Assembly: GCA_022508735.1 (NCBI GenBank)
Contig: JAFLUQ010000037.1
Location: forward strand, 1-16,338
DNA length: 16,338 nt
Source: Oscillospiraceae bacterium
GTDB lineage: Bacteria; Bacillota; Clostridia; UMGS1883
Direction of reading: 5' to 3'
Part shown: piece after piece, positions 1 to 7,723 of the stretch
Numbering within the stretch: the first letter of the stretch is position 1
Layout: each line of letters begins with the position of its first letter
Notes under the pieces: model-generated
The model's input: only the letters and a program-made list of their open reading frames with translations
Databases searched by the model: none
What the model was told of the DNA's origin: nothing
Translations under genes and position numbers: made by a program

Positions 1-128
1 TCCTCGGCGGTGTACATACCGTAGTTGAACACCTCGTGACCCAGAGGCTCTGCCACGCTGCGAAGAGTCTTTTCAATAAGCGCGTTCTTGGCGGCCTGGC
101 TGTTTTCATTTATAAGTGCGATTTTCAT
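1..128 (-). CDS. RpiB/LacA/LacB-family sugar-phosphate isomerase, N-terminal part only
   Basis: The first 42 codons of a minus-strand gene are present; the rest lies beyond the left edge. The peptide begins MKIALINENSQAAKN and continues through a GHEVFNYGMY segment. This matches the start of the RpiB/LacA/LacB family, whose members interconvert ribose-5-P and ribulose-5-P or galactose-6-P and tagatose-6-P in the cytoplasm. The ATG at 126-128 follows a good AGGAG site 8 nt upstream and a perfect consensus promoter (163-191). The active-site Cys and other catalytic residues are outside the window, so the substrate cannot be told. It is transcribed divergently from the gene at 203. The family call rests on recognition of the N-terminus only. 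Confidence 0.8.
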   Translation of the reverse strand, partial: MKIALINENSQAAKNALIEKTLRSVAEPLGHEVFNYGMYTAE

Positions 129-143
129 GGGTATCTCTCCTTT

Positions 144-172
144 TTGTTTAATGATTAATATAATTATACAAT
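144..172 (+). promoter_or_regulatory. Probable promoter for the DUF6873/YtxC pair
   Basis: TTGTTT at 144-149, a 17-nt spacer, then TACAAT at 167-172. The -35 is weak, the -10 good. Its -10 overlaps the -10 of the divergent minus-strand promoter. The predicted transcript would start near 179, about 24 nt before the ATG at 203. Confidence 0.5.
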
Positions 173-191
173 AATAAGAAAGTATTGTCAA
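163..191 (-). promoter_or_regulatory. Perfect sigma-A promoter for the left-edge isomerase gene
   Basis: On the minus strand, TTGACA (complement of 186-191) is followed by a 17-nt spacer and TATAAT (complement of 163-168). Both hexamers are exact consensus. The predicted start lies about 28-30 nt upstream of the ATG, just before the AGGAG site. It overlaps the weaker plus-strand promoter at 144-172, so the two polymerases would compete for the same DNA. Confidence 0.8.
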
Positions 192-202
192 GGGTGATTT
201 TT

Positions 203-931
203 ATGTTTTTGCCTGTGCCATATATGCCTGAGGCGCGTGTAACTTTGGCTGTGAGCGGCTTTAATATACCGGGAACAGAGATAATCCCGCCGCCGGAGCT
301 GTCGGCCCTGCCGAAGGCGCTCCGCCGTCATGCTGATCTTGGCCTCTGCCCTATCGGCGGCAACGAGGTGGTTTGTCCGCCGGATTCATGGGAATACTAC
401 AACCGTGTGCTTACGCCTCACGGCTTTTCCGTAATCCTGGGAGGACAGGCCCTCGGCAGTAGCTATCCCGCCGACAGCGCATATAATGTTGTTGTGGCGG
501 GTAAATTTGCTCTGCTTAACCCGAAGGTCTGTGATAAAACGCTTCTGAAGCTCTTAGAGAACCGCTATGAGATAGTTGCCGTAAGCCAGGGCTACACGAA
601 GTGCAGCGTGGCTCCCGTGACCGAAAACGCCCTTATAACAGCCGATGCCGACATATACAAAAAAACGTCGGCGCTCGGCATGGATGTTCTGCTCATAAGT
701 AATAAGGGAGTAATGCTGCCGCCCTACGAAAACGGTTTTTTCGGCGGAGCAACAGGCATGACAGACAAAAAAACACTTGCGGTAAACGGCTCGCTGTCTT
801 TGATGGAGAGCGGAAATGATATTTTACAGTTTTTGGAGGCGCACTGTGTTTCAGTTATGGAAACTTCGTCCTTCTCTCCATTCGACACAGGTTCCTTAAT
901 ACCGCTTAAGGTTATAGCAGATAATAATTGA
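203..931 (+). CDS. DUF6873 family GME-fold protein
   Basis: A 242-aa protein that I place in the DUF6873 family of guanidine-modifying-enzyme (GME, pentein) folds, common in Clostridia and of unknown substrate. Family-like segments are HADLGLCPIGGNEVV near residue 45, YPADSAYNV near 92, QGYTKCSVAPV near 130, GFFGGATGM near 178 and a closing FDTGSLIPL. The His-Asp pair and the Cys in GYTKCS are plausible active-site residues by analogy with arginine/agmatine deiminases; this is inference. I chose ATG 203 because AAGGGTG at 190-196 sits 6 nt upstream; a TTG at 185 would put that site inside the gene. The YtxC-like gene follows 25 nt downstream, suggesting co-transcription. Confidence 0.75.
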   Translation: MFLPVPYMPEARVTLAVSGFNIPGTEIIPPPELSALPKALRRHADLGLCPIGGNEVVCPPDSWEYYNRVLTPHGFSVILGGQALGSSYPADSAYNVVVAGKFALLNPKVCDKTLLKLLENRYEIVAVSQGYTKCSVAPVTENALITADADIYKKTSALGMDVLLISNKGVMLPPYENGFFGGATGMTDKKTLAVNGSLSLMESGNDILQFLEAHCVSVMETSSFSPFDTGSLIPLKVIADNN

Positions 932-956
932 AAACCCACAGGAGGTATGTGCATAA

Positions 957-1649
957 TTGGACTTGGATCAGAAAATCAGCGTCGTTCACGGTCGGGAAAA
1001 TGAACTGGCCAAGGATATCGCAGCTGAAATTATGCGTAAGTATGAGAACAGACTTCTGCGCAGATACGTCTCGGACCTCTGCCTCCCTTCGGAGGAAAGT
1101 GAACAGATTTATCTCTTGGCCGCGGAGCTTCTCACCCCGGCGGATGACGATGAAGAGCTGCAGGGGTATTGGGAGCAGCGGCTGGAGATGATCAGCGCCC
1201 CCATAGAGGACTGCCTCAAAAGAATAGATTTCATTATCCCACGCGGAGTGTTAAACTTCCTTTGCGGTATATACCGCTCTGAAATATGCGCCGTAGCCAT
1301 GGCGGCGGCGGAGCTTATAGCTGAGGAGCGGCACGGCGATCTGTGCTGCCTTATTGCCAACGAATTCATTGAACGGCGCAAGCACCGTCTCGGGAGCAAG
1401 CTCATAGCCGTGCATCTGGTTATTGACGAGGACACAATGAGCCTATATAACGGCAGCTGGCACGAGATAACCGACGAATATTCCGCCTATATCCCACCCG
1501 AGGACCGCCGCAGATATTCCCGCAGCGACCTTGTGTTAAGCGCCATGGTGGACATTGCACCCCGCAGCATATACGTATACGGAGGCGAAAAAAACCTTAA
1601 AATGCTTCGCCGTATTCAGCTTATGTTCAGCGGAGTTATGGTTCAATAA
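957..1649 (+). CDS. ytxC: YtxC-like putative sporulation protein
   Basis: A 230-aa soluble protein resembling the putative sporulation protein YtxC of Bacillus and Clostridia. Family-like features are the central IPRGVLNFLCGIYR segment (about residues 93-106), the FIERRKHRLGSKLIAVHLVID stretch that reads like the family's 'FV..QEP..D.VHVIIDEDG' region, and an SDLVLSAMVDIAPRSIYVYG block near the C-terminus. The Cys-containing tail that I recall at the end of some YtxC proteins is absent. The start is TTG 957: the preceding codon is a stop, and AGGAGG at 941-946 is 10 nt upstream. No transmembrane segment is seen. Its role in sporulation is unproven even in the family. It follows the DUF6873 gene by 25 nt. 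Confidence 0.6.
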   Translation: MDLDQKISVVHGRENELAKDIAAEIMRKYENRLLRRYVSDLCLPSEESEQIYLLAAELLTPADDDEELQGYWEQRLEMISAPIEDCLKRIDFIIPRGVLNFLCGIYRSEICAVAMAAAELIAEERHGDLCCLIANEFIERRKHRLGSKLIAVHLVIDEDTMSLYNGSWHEITDEYSAYIPPEDRRRYSRSDLVLSAMVDIAPRSIYVYGGEKNLKMLRRIQLMFSGVMVQ

Positions 1650-1690
1650 ACAATGTAAAACAGCCCCGCGGGGCTGTTTTACATTGTTTA
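1647..1690. terminator. Bidirectional terminator, 44-bp perfect palindrome
   Basis: A gapless perfect inverted repeat with 22-bp arms, centred between 1668 and 1669, with GC-rich core CAGCCCCG/CGGGGCTG flanked by TTTT/AAAA tracts. It serves both convergent genes: the TAA of the YtxC-like gene (1647-1649) and the TAA of the channel gene (complement of 1688-1690) are its outermost bases. Confidence 0.85.
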
Positions 1691-2407
1691 ATCCATTTTT
1701 TCAATTTCCTTCATATATCCGGCCGTTATAACACCCGACGGCAGAGCTATGATAGCTATTCCGAAGACGGACGACAGCATGGCGATGAGCCTTCCCACCT
1801 CCGTTACGGGATAAATATCGCCGTAGCCTACCGTGGTCAACGATATTGTAGCCCAGTAAATCGCGTCAAAGAAGTTACCGAATGACTCAGGTTCAACATT
1901 GAATATGGCCAGTGCCGAGATCAGAATATAGGCCAGAGCAAGCGTGGCGACAGTGCCGAGCACCTTTTTCTGCTCTTTGAAGACATTTATTATAATATAA
2001 ATATTTTTTGAGTGCCGTATGAATTTAAAGACGCGCAGCACCTTCAAAGCCCGGAAAAGACGGAATAGTCTCAGCAGACGGAAGCCGCTGTTCAATATGG
2101 TTATTACCGGAAGAATGGAAACCATGTCTATTATGGCCATCGGCGTAAAGGGATACAGAAGAAACGCGGCGGCCTTTCTCCGTTTGCTGAGCTTATAGTC
2201 TGCCGTAGCCCACCGGACCATATAGTCGATGATAAAAATTGCCGTAGAGACATAATCTATCAGGATGAACAGCCTGGTCTGGGACTTAAATGCCAGCGGA
2301 AGAATGCTGAGCACGATGGTGACTATCATGAAAACATCATATATACTGCCGAGGATGTCGTCGTTATCGGAGGACATTTCAATTAGTTCGTAGATACGTT
2401 TGCGCAT
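1688..2407 (-). CDS. Voltage-gated potassium channel (six-TM ion transporter family)
   Basis: A 239-aa membrane protein with the layout of a Kv-type subunit. It has hydrophobic segments S1 (about 23-39), S2 (47-64), S3 (86-104), an Arg-rich S4 (110-131, Arg/Lys every third residue), S5 (149-169), the pore with selectivity filter TTVGYGD at 191-197, and S6 (206-230). The channel would be a homotetramer in the cell membrane conducting K+. No C-terminal RCK/TrkA-N domain is present; the protein ends about ten residues after S6, so gating is likely by voltage alone. Start ATG (2405-2407) has only a weak GAG-type ribosome site. A good promoter lies upstream (2449-2477). It is single-gene, divergent from the helicase gene. 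Confidence 0.9.
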   Translation of the reverse strand: MRKRIYELIEMSSDNDDILGSIYDVFMIVTIVLSILPLAFKSQTRLFILIDYVSTAIFIIDYMVRWATADYKLSKRRKAAAFLLYPFTPMAIIDMVSILPVITILNSGFRLLRLFRLFRALKVLRVFKFIRHSKNIYIIINVFKEQKKVLGTVATLALAYILISALAIFNVEPESFGNFFDAIYWATISLTTVGYGDIYPVTEVGRLIAMLSSVFGIAIIALPSGVITAGYMKEIEKMD

Positions 2408-2448
2408 ATTATCAACTCACGATCAAAATATTTTAAATCAACACATCT

Positions 2449-2477
2449 ATTTTAGCACAAATTAATTGCATATGCAA
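2449..2477 (-). promoter_or_regulatory. Promoter of the potassium channel gene
   Basis: On the minus strand, TTGCAT (complement of 2472-2477), 17-nt spacer, TAAAAT (complement of 2449-2454). The -35 is half of a perfect 12-bp palindrome (TTGCATATGCAA, 2466-2477), which could be an operator. Confidence 0.65.
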
Positions 2478-2493
2478 CTCTTTTGAAAAAATA

Positions 2494-2522
2494 TTGCAAT
2501 ACCGGCATATATGGTGTATAAT
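2494..2522 (+). promoter_or_regulatory. Promoter of the UvrD/PcrA-like helicase gene
   Basis: TTGCAA at 2494-2499, 17-nt spacer, perfect TATAAT at 2517-2522. The start would fall near 2529, leaving a very short leader with the GAGGAGGAG ribosome site directly before ATG 2543. Confidence 0.75.
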
Positions 2523-2542
2523 TAAACTGAGGAGGAGATAAC

Positions 2543-4693
2543 ATGGATATACTTGAAGGACTTAACGAGGCACAGCGGGAGGCCGTGACGACCACCGAGG
2601 GCTTTGTGCGCGTGATTGCCGGGGCCGGCTCGGGCAAAACGAGAGCACTGTCTCACCGTTTTGCCTATCTGGTAAACGAGCTGGGGATACTGCCCGGGAA
2701 TATACTCTGCGTGACCTTTACGAACAAGTCTGCAAACGAGATGCGCCAACGCATACACAATCTTACCGGCGATAATGACACCGGATATATCTGTACCTTC
2801 CACAGCTTCTGTGTTTCGGTGCTTCAGGAGGACAGCCACGCCGTCCGGTATCCAAAGAGCTTTCTCGTGTTAGACAATTCCGATATCGACTCCATGCTTA
2901 AAATAATCTATGAGGAGCGCGGCCTGACGCTGCGCGATATGACCTTCTCGGACGCGCGTGACATGATAGAGATACGCAAAAACCTCAAGGAGCCGGACTA
3001 TTATATTGACATGATAACCATGTCTCCCGAGGCGCTGCTTAAAAAATATGAAAGCGCAGTCGATGCAAAGGACATAATATTCTATGGCTATCTCTATCAG
3101 GAGAAAAAATGCTTTGGTCTCGATTATAACGACCTCATAAACTTCACTCAATATATATTCGCTCAGAATGAGGAGATTCGGCTTAAGTGGCAGAAGCGCC
3201 TCGAATACATAATGATAGACGAGTTTCAGGATATCGACGACCAGCAGTATAAGCTGATGGAGGTGCTCTGTGACTACCACAAAAATCTGTTTGTAGTGGG
3301 CGACCCCGATCAGACTATATATACATGGCGCGGCGCAAAAGTAAGCTTCCTGTTGGATTTTGACAAAGCCTTCCGAAATGTCAAAACCATAATTATGAAT
3401 AAAAACTACCGCTCCACGCCGGAGATACTGTCGGCGGTGAACTCCCTTATAGGCAAGAACCGTCACCGAATAGAAAAAGACCTCGAGCCGACTCAGCCGA
3501 ACGGACCGACAGTGGTATGCCACTGCGCTGAAAGCTCCACGGCCGAGGCACAGTGGATAGCGGATAAAATAAAGGCCCTGCACGAGCAGGGCGAGGAATA
3601 CCGGAATTCGACCATATTGTACCGTGCACACTACATAACCCGCAGCATTGAGGAGGTTTTTTTGAAGGAGAAAATCCCTTATGTTATCTACAGCGGCGTG
3701 CAGTTTTTCGGCCGCATGGAGGTCAAGGACGCTCTCTCCTACCTGCGCATGGTAGCCTATCGGGACGATCTATCCTTTATGCGTATAGCCAATGTGCCAA
3801 AGCGCAATCTGGGGCAGCGGCGCATGAAGTTCCTCCGTGACTACGCCATTGATCACGGCTGCTCGCTGTATACCGCCCTCACACTTAACGCGGATACAGA
3901 GCTTTTTCGCGGCACGAAGGCAAATAAATTTATATCGCTTATAGAAACCTTGTCCGCTGATTATATGGACAAGCCCATATCTGAGCTGCTTTCCGCGGTG
4001 CTCGACGAGAGCGGCTATGAGGAAATGCTGCGCACAGAAGGCAGTCAGGAGAGGCTCGACAATCTGGCCGAGCTTCGCCAGTCGGTATATGAATATGAGA
4101 CCTCCTGCGGCGAGGAGCTTGGCCTCGAGCACTATCTGGCCCATGTGGCCCTATTCAGCAATAACGACGCCGCAGAGGGCGGCGACAAGGTCAAGCTCAT
4201 GACGGTGCATTCGGCTAAGGGCCTTGAATTCCCCCGGGTGTTCCTCTGCGCCATGAACGAGGGCGTTTTTCCCTCGAAAAAGACTAACACTATTCAGGGC
4301 ATGGAGGAGGAACGCCGCCTTGCCTTCGTTGCCATGACGAGAGCAAAGCGTGAGCTGTATCTCACCGCCGCCGATGGCTGGGGCGCCGACGGAGCGCCGC
4401 GCTATCCCTCGCGCTTTTTGCTGGATATTGACCCCGGCTTTATAGAGTTTACCGAGATGCCCCGCGACTCTCTGATAGCCGACGCAAGGCGGTATATTGA
4501 AAACAGCGACAAGAGCCTCCGCGCCGCCGAAGAGCCGCCCGCCCTATCTGAGGGCAACAGAGTAAGACACAGTATTTTCGGCACCGGTACGGTTCTGGAA
4601 GTAGATACAGAGAAAAAAGCATACCTTATAAAATTTGACGAAATAGATACGCCGAGAAATATCACATTTAAGGCCAAACTGAATCGGATATAA
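2543..4693 (+). CDS. UvrD/PcrA-like SF1 ATP-dependent 3'-5' DNA helicase
   Basis: A 716-aa superfamily 1A helicase with the full motif set in order: Q motif LNEAQREAV (7-15), Walker A AGAGSGKT (26-33), motif Ia TFTNKSANEM (58-67), Walker B MIDEFQD (224-230), motif III GDPDQTIYTWRGA (253-265), motif IV NYRST (288-292), motif V TVHSAKGLEF (554-563) and motif VI VAMTRAKREL (596-605). A small beta-rich C-terminal module (about 668-700, RHSIFGTGTVLEV) resembles the Tudor-like tail of PcrA that contacts RNA polymerase. Family members unwind DNA in repair, replication and conflict resolution. Motif details differ slightly from canonical PcrA, so it may be a paralogue; I therefore leave the symbol blank. 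Start ATG 2543 has a strong GGAGG site. Single gene with its own promoter and terminator. Confidence 0.93.
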   Translation: MDILEGLNEAQREAVTTTEGFVRVIAGAGSGKTRALSHRFAYLVNELGILPGNILCVTFTNKSANEMRQRIHNLTGDNDTGYICTFHSFCVSVLQEDSHAVRYPKSFLVLDNSDIDSMLKIIYEERGLTLRDMTFSDARDMIEIRKNLKEPDYYIDMITMSPEALLKKYESAVDAKDIIFYGYLYQEKKCFGLDYNDLINFTQYIFAQNEEIRLKWQKRLEYIMIDEFQDIDDQQYKLMEVLCDYHKNLFVVGDPDQTIYTWRGAKVSFLLDFDKAFRNVKTIIMNKNYRSTPEILSAVNSLIGKNRHRIEKDLEPTQPNGPTVVCHCAESSTAEAQWIADKIKALHEQGEEYRNSTILYRAHYITRSIEEVFLKEKIPYVIYSGVQFFGRMEVKDALSYLRMVAYRDDLSFMRIANVPKRNLGQRRMKFLRDYAIDHGCSLYTALTLNADTELFRGTKANKFISLIETLSADYMDKPISELLSAVLDESGYEEMLRTEGSQERLDNLAELRQSVYEYETSCGEELGLEHYLAHVALFSNNDAAEGGDKVKLMTVHSAKGLEFPRVFLCAMNEGVFPSKKTNTIQGMEEERRLAFVAMTRAKRELYLTAADGWGADGAPRYPSRFLLDIDPGFIEFTEMPRDSLIADARRYIENSDKSLRAAEEPPALSEGNRVRHSIFGTGTVLEVDTEKKAYLIKFDEIDTPRNITFKAKLNRI

Positions 4694-4697
4694 ACAG

Positions 4698-4727
4698 AAA
4701 CCCGCCGTAATGGCGGGTTTTGTTTGA
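4698..4727. terminator. Terminator between helicase and DAHP synthase genes
   Basis: Stem AAACCCGCC (4698-4706) and GGCGGGTTT (4712-4720) with a 5-nt loop, followed by a T-rich run. A-rich bases on the left side make it usable from both directions, fitting the convergent genes that end at 4693 and 4738. Confidence 0.85.
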
Positions 4728-4737
4728 TTTGAGTTGA

Positions 4738-5769
4738 TTATTTTACCATATCGGCGATATCAAGCACAAGTCTTTCGCTCTTTTCCCAGCCAAGGCAGGG
4801 GTCGGTGATGGACTTTCCGTAAGTGCCCTCCTCTACCTTCTGGCAGCCGTCTACTATATAGCTCTCTATCATAAGGCCCTTGATGAATTTCTTCATGTCG
4901 GGGTTGTAGTTTCTGCTGTTCATGATCTCGCGGCTGATGCGGATCTGCTCAAGATACTTCTTGTCGGAATTAGAATGGTTTGTGTCAATGACCACTGCCA
5001 TATTTTCGAGGCCCTTCTTGGCGTACATATCGTACAGGCGGACAACATCCTCATAGTGGTAGTTGGGAATGGACTGCCCGTGCTTATTGCTGCTGCCGCG
5101 AAGAATGGCGTGCGCCAGCGGATTGCCGTGGCTGTAGCACTCCCAGCCGCGATACAGGAAGGTGTGCTGGCTCTGTGCCGCAATGATTGCGTTGAGCATG
5201 ATGGAGAAATCTCCGCCGGTGGGGTTCTTCATACCTACGGGAATATCCAGACCGCTGGCAGTCAGGCGGTGCTGCTGATTTTCAACGCTTCGGGCGCCTA
5301 CAGCAACATAAGAGAGCAGGTCGGAAAGATAGCGGTGATTTTCGGGGTAGAGCATTTCGTCGGCACAGGTAAGGCCTGTTTCGCTTATTGCGCGGGTGTG
5401 AAGCCTACGAACGGCGATAATGCCTTCAAGCATATCTGGCTTCTGAGCGGGATTGGGCTGGTGAACCATGCCCTTATAGCCCTGACCCGTGGTGCGTGGC
5501 TTATTTGTGTATATTCTGGGGACGATAACGATCTTGTCCTTGACCTTCTCCTGAAGAACGGCCAGACGCGACACGTAATCGAGCACCGATGCCTCATGAT
5601 CGGCGGAGCAGGGGCCTATTACAAGCAGGAATTTGTCGCTCTCGCCCGTAAAGATGGCCTGAATCTCAGCGTCGCGCTGCTGCTTTATGGCTTTTATCTC
5701 CTCTGTAACGGGAAACTGCTCCTTAATATCGGCAGGGATCGGCAGCTTCCTTAAGAAATCCATATTCAT
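4738..5769 (-). CDS. aroF: 3-deoxy-7-phosphoheptulonate (DAHP) synthase, class I alpha (AroF/G/H type)
   Basis: A 343-aa enzyme of the shikimate pathway that condenses phosphoenolpyruvate with erythrose-4-phosphate in the cytoplasm. Family motifs are clear: IGPCSADHE (51-59), NKPRTTGQGYKG (89-100), GARSVENQQHR (158-168), GMKNPTGGD (179-187) and DTNHSNSDKKY (262-272). Likely metal ligands are C53, H267, E302 and D323. Length is normal for the E. coli-type class (about 350 aa). The 'TGQGYKG' loop replaces the 'TVGWKG' of the E. coli enzymes. Which paralogue, and which feedback inhibitor, cannot be told from sequence. Start at ATG 5769 (MNMDF) is supported by GAGGCG about 8 nt upstream; a second ATG two codons on is less well spaced. 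It has its own consensus promoter; no leader peptide rich in aromatic codons was seen. Confidence 0.95.
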   Translation of the reverse strand: MNMDFLRKLPIPADIKEQFPVTEEIKAIKQQRDAEIQAIFTGESDKFLLVIGPCSADHEASVLDYVSRLAVLQEKVKDKIVIVPRIYTNKPRTTGQGYKGMVHQPNPAQKPDMLEGIIAVRRLHTRAISETGLTCADEMLYPENHRYLSDLLSYVAVGARSVENQQHRLTASGLDIPVGMKNPTGGDFSIMLNAIIAAQSQHTFLYRGWECYSHGNPLAHAILRGSSNKHGQSIPNYHYEDVVRLYDMYAKKGLENMAVVIDTNHSNSDKKYLEQIRISREIMNSRNYNPDMKKFIKGLMIESYIVDGCQKVEEGTYGKSITDPCLGWEKSERLVLDIADMVK

Positions 5770-5806
5770 AAAAAACGCCTCTTTTTTCTAAAAAATTATA
5801 TAAAAA

Positions 5807-5835
5807 AGAATACCACAAAAATGTTTAAATGTCAA
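5807..5835 (-). promoter_or_regulatory. Promoter of the DAHP synthase gene
   Basis: On the minus strand, TTGACA (complement of 5830-5835), 17-nt spacer, TATTCT (complement of 5807-5812). The start near 5800 leaves about 30 nt of AT-rich leader. Confidence 0.75.
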
Positions 5836-5893
5836 CAAAAATTTTCCTATATCACTAAGGTGGATTTTTTACAACAATAATTGTTATTATATC

Positions 5894-5922
5894 TTGACAA
5901 TACCATAAATTTAATATAAAAT
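5894..5922 (+). promoter_or_regulatory. Promoter of the COG2426-metK operon
   Basis: TTGACA at 5894-5899, 17-nt spacer, TAAAAT at 5917-5922, about 20 nt upstream of ATG 5944. The short leader rules out a SAM riboswitch at this promoter. Confidence 0.8.
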
Positions 5923-5943
5923 AATAAAACGGGGGTGATAAAA

Positions 5944-6480
5944 ATGGTAGAAAACATAAAAAATGCGGTAGGGTCTTTGGCTGAGACAATTGTGACCTTT
6001 CTCGGATTCAGCCCTGACGCGGCGAATTTCTTTTATGTGTTTCTTATCTCAATGCTGCCTATAGTGGAGCTTCGCGGAGCTATTCCCGTGGCCTACGCTC
6101 TGGGGCTGAGTCCGCTGAATTCATATATTGTGGCGGTTATCGGGAATTTGATCCCGGTTCCGTTCATTCTTCTGCTTATAACGCCTTTGTGCAATCTGCT
6201 GAAAAAGACCAAATTACTGGCATGGTTCCCGCGCTGGCTTGACGCAAAGGTGGAAAAGAACCGTCACAAGGTGGAAAAGTACGCCTTTTGGGGGTTGTTC
6301 CTGTTTGTGGCTATTCCCGTTCCCGGCACAGGCGCATGGACGGGCAGCCTTATAGCGAGCTTTTTAGGCTTTGATTTCAAGCGCTCCTTCCTGTCGGTGC
6401 TTGGCGGCGTTCTGACTGCCGGAGTTATAATGACTCTGCTCTCCTTCGGAGCTTTTGACATGGTACGTAATCTTTTCTGA
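5944..6480 (+). CDS. COG2426 small multi-drug export family membrane protein
   Basis: A 178-aa integral membrane protein of the family annotated 'small multi-drug export protein' (COG2426). That name is historical and the substrate is not established. Conserved marks are MLPIVELRGAIPVAY (37-51) and the mirrored FVAIPVPGTGAWTG (121-134), each in a re-entrant or helix-start position, giving an internal-repeat look similar to DedA-type transporters. Hydrophobic stretches lie at about 28-56, 59-80, 113-140 and 147-170. Start ATG 5944 is chosen because GGGGGTG at 5931-5937 is the ribosome site; the GTG at 5935 lies inside it. metK begins 21 nt after the stop with no terminator between, so the two are probably co-transcribed. 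I see no direct functional link to SAM synthesis. Confidence 0.88.
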   Translation: MVENIKNAVGSLAETIVTFLGFSPDAANFFYVFLISMLPIVELRGAIPVAYALGLSPLNSYIVAVIGNLIPVPFILLLITPLCNLLKKTKLLAWFPRWLDAKVEKNRHKVEKYAFWGLFLFVAIPVPGTGAWTGSLIASFLGFDFKRSFLSVLGGVLTAGVIMTLLSFGAFDMVRNLF

Positions 6481-6501
6481 TAAATATATGGAGGTATACT
6501 T

Positions 6502-7680
6502 ATGACGAACAAAAAGCTTTTTACATCTGAGTCTGTGACTGAGGGGCATCCCGACAAAGTCTGCGACCAGATCGCTGACGCGGTGCTTGACGATATTTTG
6601 GCCCACGACCCCAATGCCCGCGTGGCCTGCGAGGTATGTGCCGCCACAGGCCTTGTGGTTGTTTTCGGTGAGATATCCACCGAGCATTACTGCGATATCC
6701 GCGCCATTGCCCGCAAAACCATCGAGGAAATAGGCTATACAGACCCACAGATGGGCTTCCACTTTGACAACTGCGCGGTCATCAACTCTCTTAACGAGCA
6801 GTCGCCAGACATAGCGATGGGCGTAAATAAGAGCCTTGAGGCCCGCGAGGGTGACGACAGCCGCTTTGACACCGGCGCCGGAGATCAGGGCATGATGTTC
6901 GGCTACGCTACGAACGAGACCGACGAGCTTATGCCCATGCCCATATACTTAGCCCAGAAAATGGCGAAAAAGCTGGCTGAGGTGCGAAAGAACGGCTCTG
7001 TCCCCTATCTTCGCCCCGACGGTAAGACTCAGGTGACGGTTGAATACGACGGCGACACGCCTGTTCGCATAGACGCGGTAGTGCTTTCTACGCAGCACAC
7101 ACCCGACGTAACTCTTGAAACTATTCGTAAAGACATGATAGAGAAGGTGATCCTTCCCACCCTGCCTGAGGGCATGGTCGACGAAAACACAAAGATATTT
7201 GTGAACCCCACAGGCCGTTTCGTTATAGGCGGCCCTCACGGAGACAGCGGCCTCACAGGCAGAAAGATCATTGTTGATACCTACGGCGGCTACGCACCTC
7301 ACGGCGGCGGCAGCTTCAGCGGCAAGGACCCGACTAAGGTAGACAGAAGCGCGACTTATATGGCCCGCTACATTGCCAAAAACATTGTTGCAGCCGGTCT
7401 TGCGGAGCGCTGCCAGCTTCAGGTGGCCTACGCCATCGGCGTGGCAAACCCTGTTTCCGTTCGGGTAGACACCTTCGGCACGGGAAAGCTTGGCGACGAC
7501 CGACTTTCTGAGATAGTGCGCGAGAATTTCGACCTGCGCCCTGCGGCTATAATTGAAACTCTCGGTCTTCGCCGCCCCATATACCGCTATACCGCTGCCT
7601 ACGGTCACTTTGGCCGCAGCGATCTCGACCTTCCATGGGAAAAGACAGATAAGGCCGAAGCGCTTAAGAAGTATTTATAA
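6502..7680 (+). CDS. metK: S-adenosylmethionine synthetase (methionine adenosyltransferase)
   Basis: A 392-aa enzyme, normal for bacterial MetK (about 390), making S-adenosylmethionine from methionine and ATP in the cytoplasm as a homotetramer. Signature segments: TSESVTEGHPDKVCDQI (8-24, with the nucleotide-binding HPDK), GAGDQGMMFGYATNE (125-139), GGPHGDSGLTGRK (243-255) and GGGSFSGKDPTKVDRS (268-283). Start ATG 6502 has TGGAGG about 8 nt upstream. It is second in a probable operon behind the COG2426 gene. No S-box or other SAM riboswitch is visible in the leader at 5923-5943 or in the 21-nt gap, so control differs from the riboswitch-controlled metK of many Firmicutes. A hairpin at 7724-7757 probably ends the transcript. 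Confidence 0.97.
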   Translation: MTNKKLFTSESVTEGHPDKVCDQIADAVLDDILAHDPNARVACEVCAATGLVVVFGEISTEHYCDIRAIARKTIEEIGYTDPQMGFHFDNCAVINSLNEQSPDIAMGVNKSLEAREGDDSRFDTGAGDQGMMFGYATNETDELMPMPIYLAQKMAKKLAEVRKNGSVPYLRPDGKTQVTVEYDGDTPVRIDAVVLSTQHTPDVTLETIRKDMIEKVILPTLPEGMVDENTKIFVNPTGRFVIGGPHGDSGLTGRKIIVDTYGGYAPHGGGSFSGKDPTKVDRSATYMARYIAKNIVAAGLAERCQLQVAYAIGVANPVSVRVDTFGTGKLGDDRLSEIVRENFDLRPAAIIETLGLRRPIYRYTAAYGHFGRSDLDLPWEKTDKAEALKKYL

Positions 7681-7723
7681 TTACAAAACCTCCCGGGTCG
7701 CTCCGAGAGCGAAGCGAACATTT

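Noticed and set aside
185..202. TTG 185 as the start of the DUF6873 gene
   Set aside because: It would place the AAGGGTG ribosome site inside the gene and has no site of its own; ATG 203 is well spaced.
2870..3631. Minus-strand open frame of 253 codons opposite the UvrD/PcrA-like gene
   Set aside because: Antisense shadow of conserved helicase sequence; no recognisable features.
4975..5754. Long plus-strand open frame (259 codons) opposite the DAHP synthase gene
   Set aside because: It lies entirely antisense to a gene with clear family motifs, shows no domain, and its openness follows from codon bias of the real gene.
6455..6486. TTGACA at 6455-6460 as an internal promoter for metK
   Set aside because: The only -10-like sequence (TAAATA) is about 20 nt away, too far for a good sigma-A promoter; the operon promoter at 5894 is better.
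5923..6501. SAM riboswitch for metK
   Set aside because: The leader before the COG2426 gene is about 20 nt and the gap before metK is 21 nt; neither can hold an S-box aptamer.
6949..7608. Minus-strand open frame of 219 codons opposite metK
   Set aside because: Antisense to a highly conserved enzyme; no expression signals.
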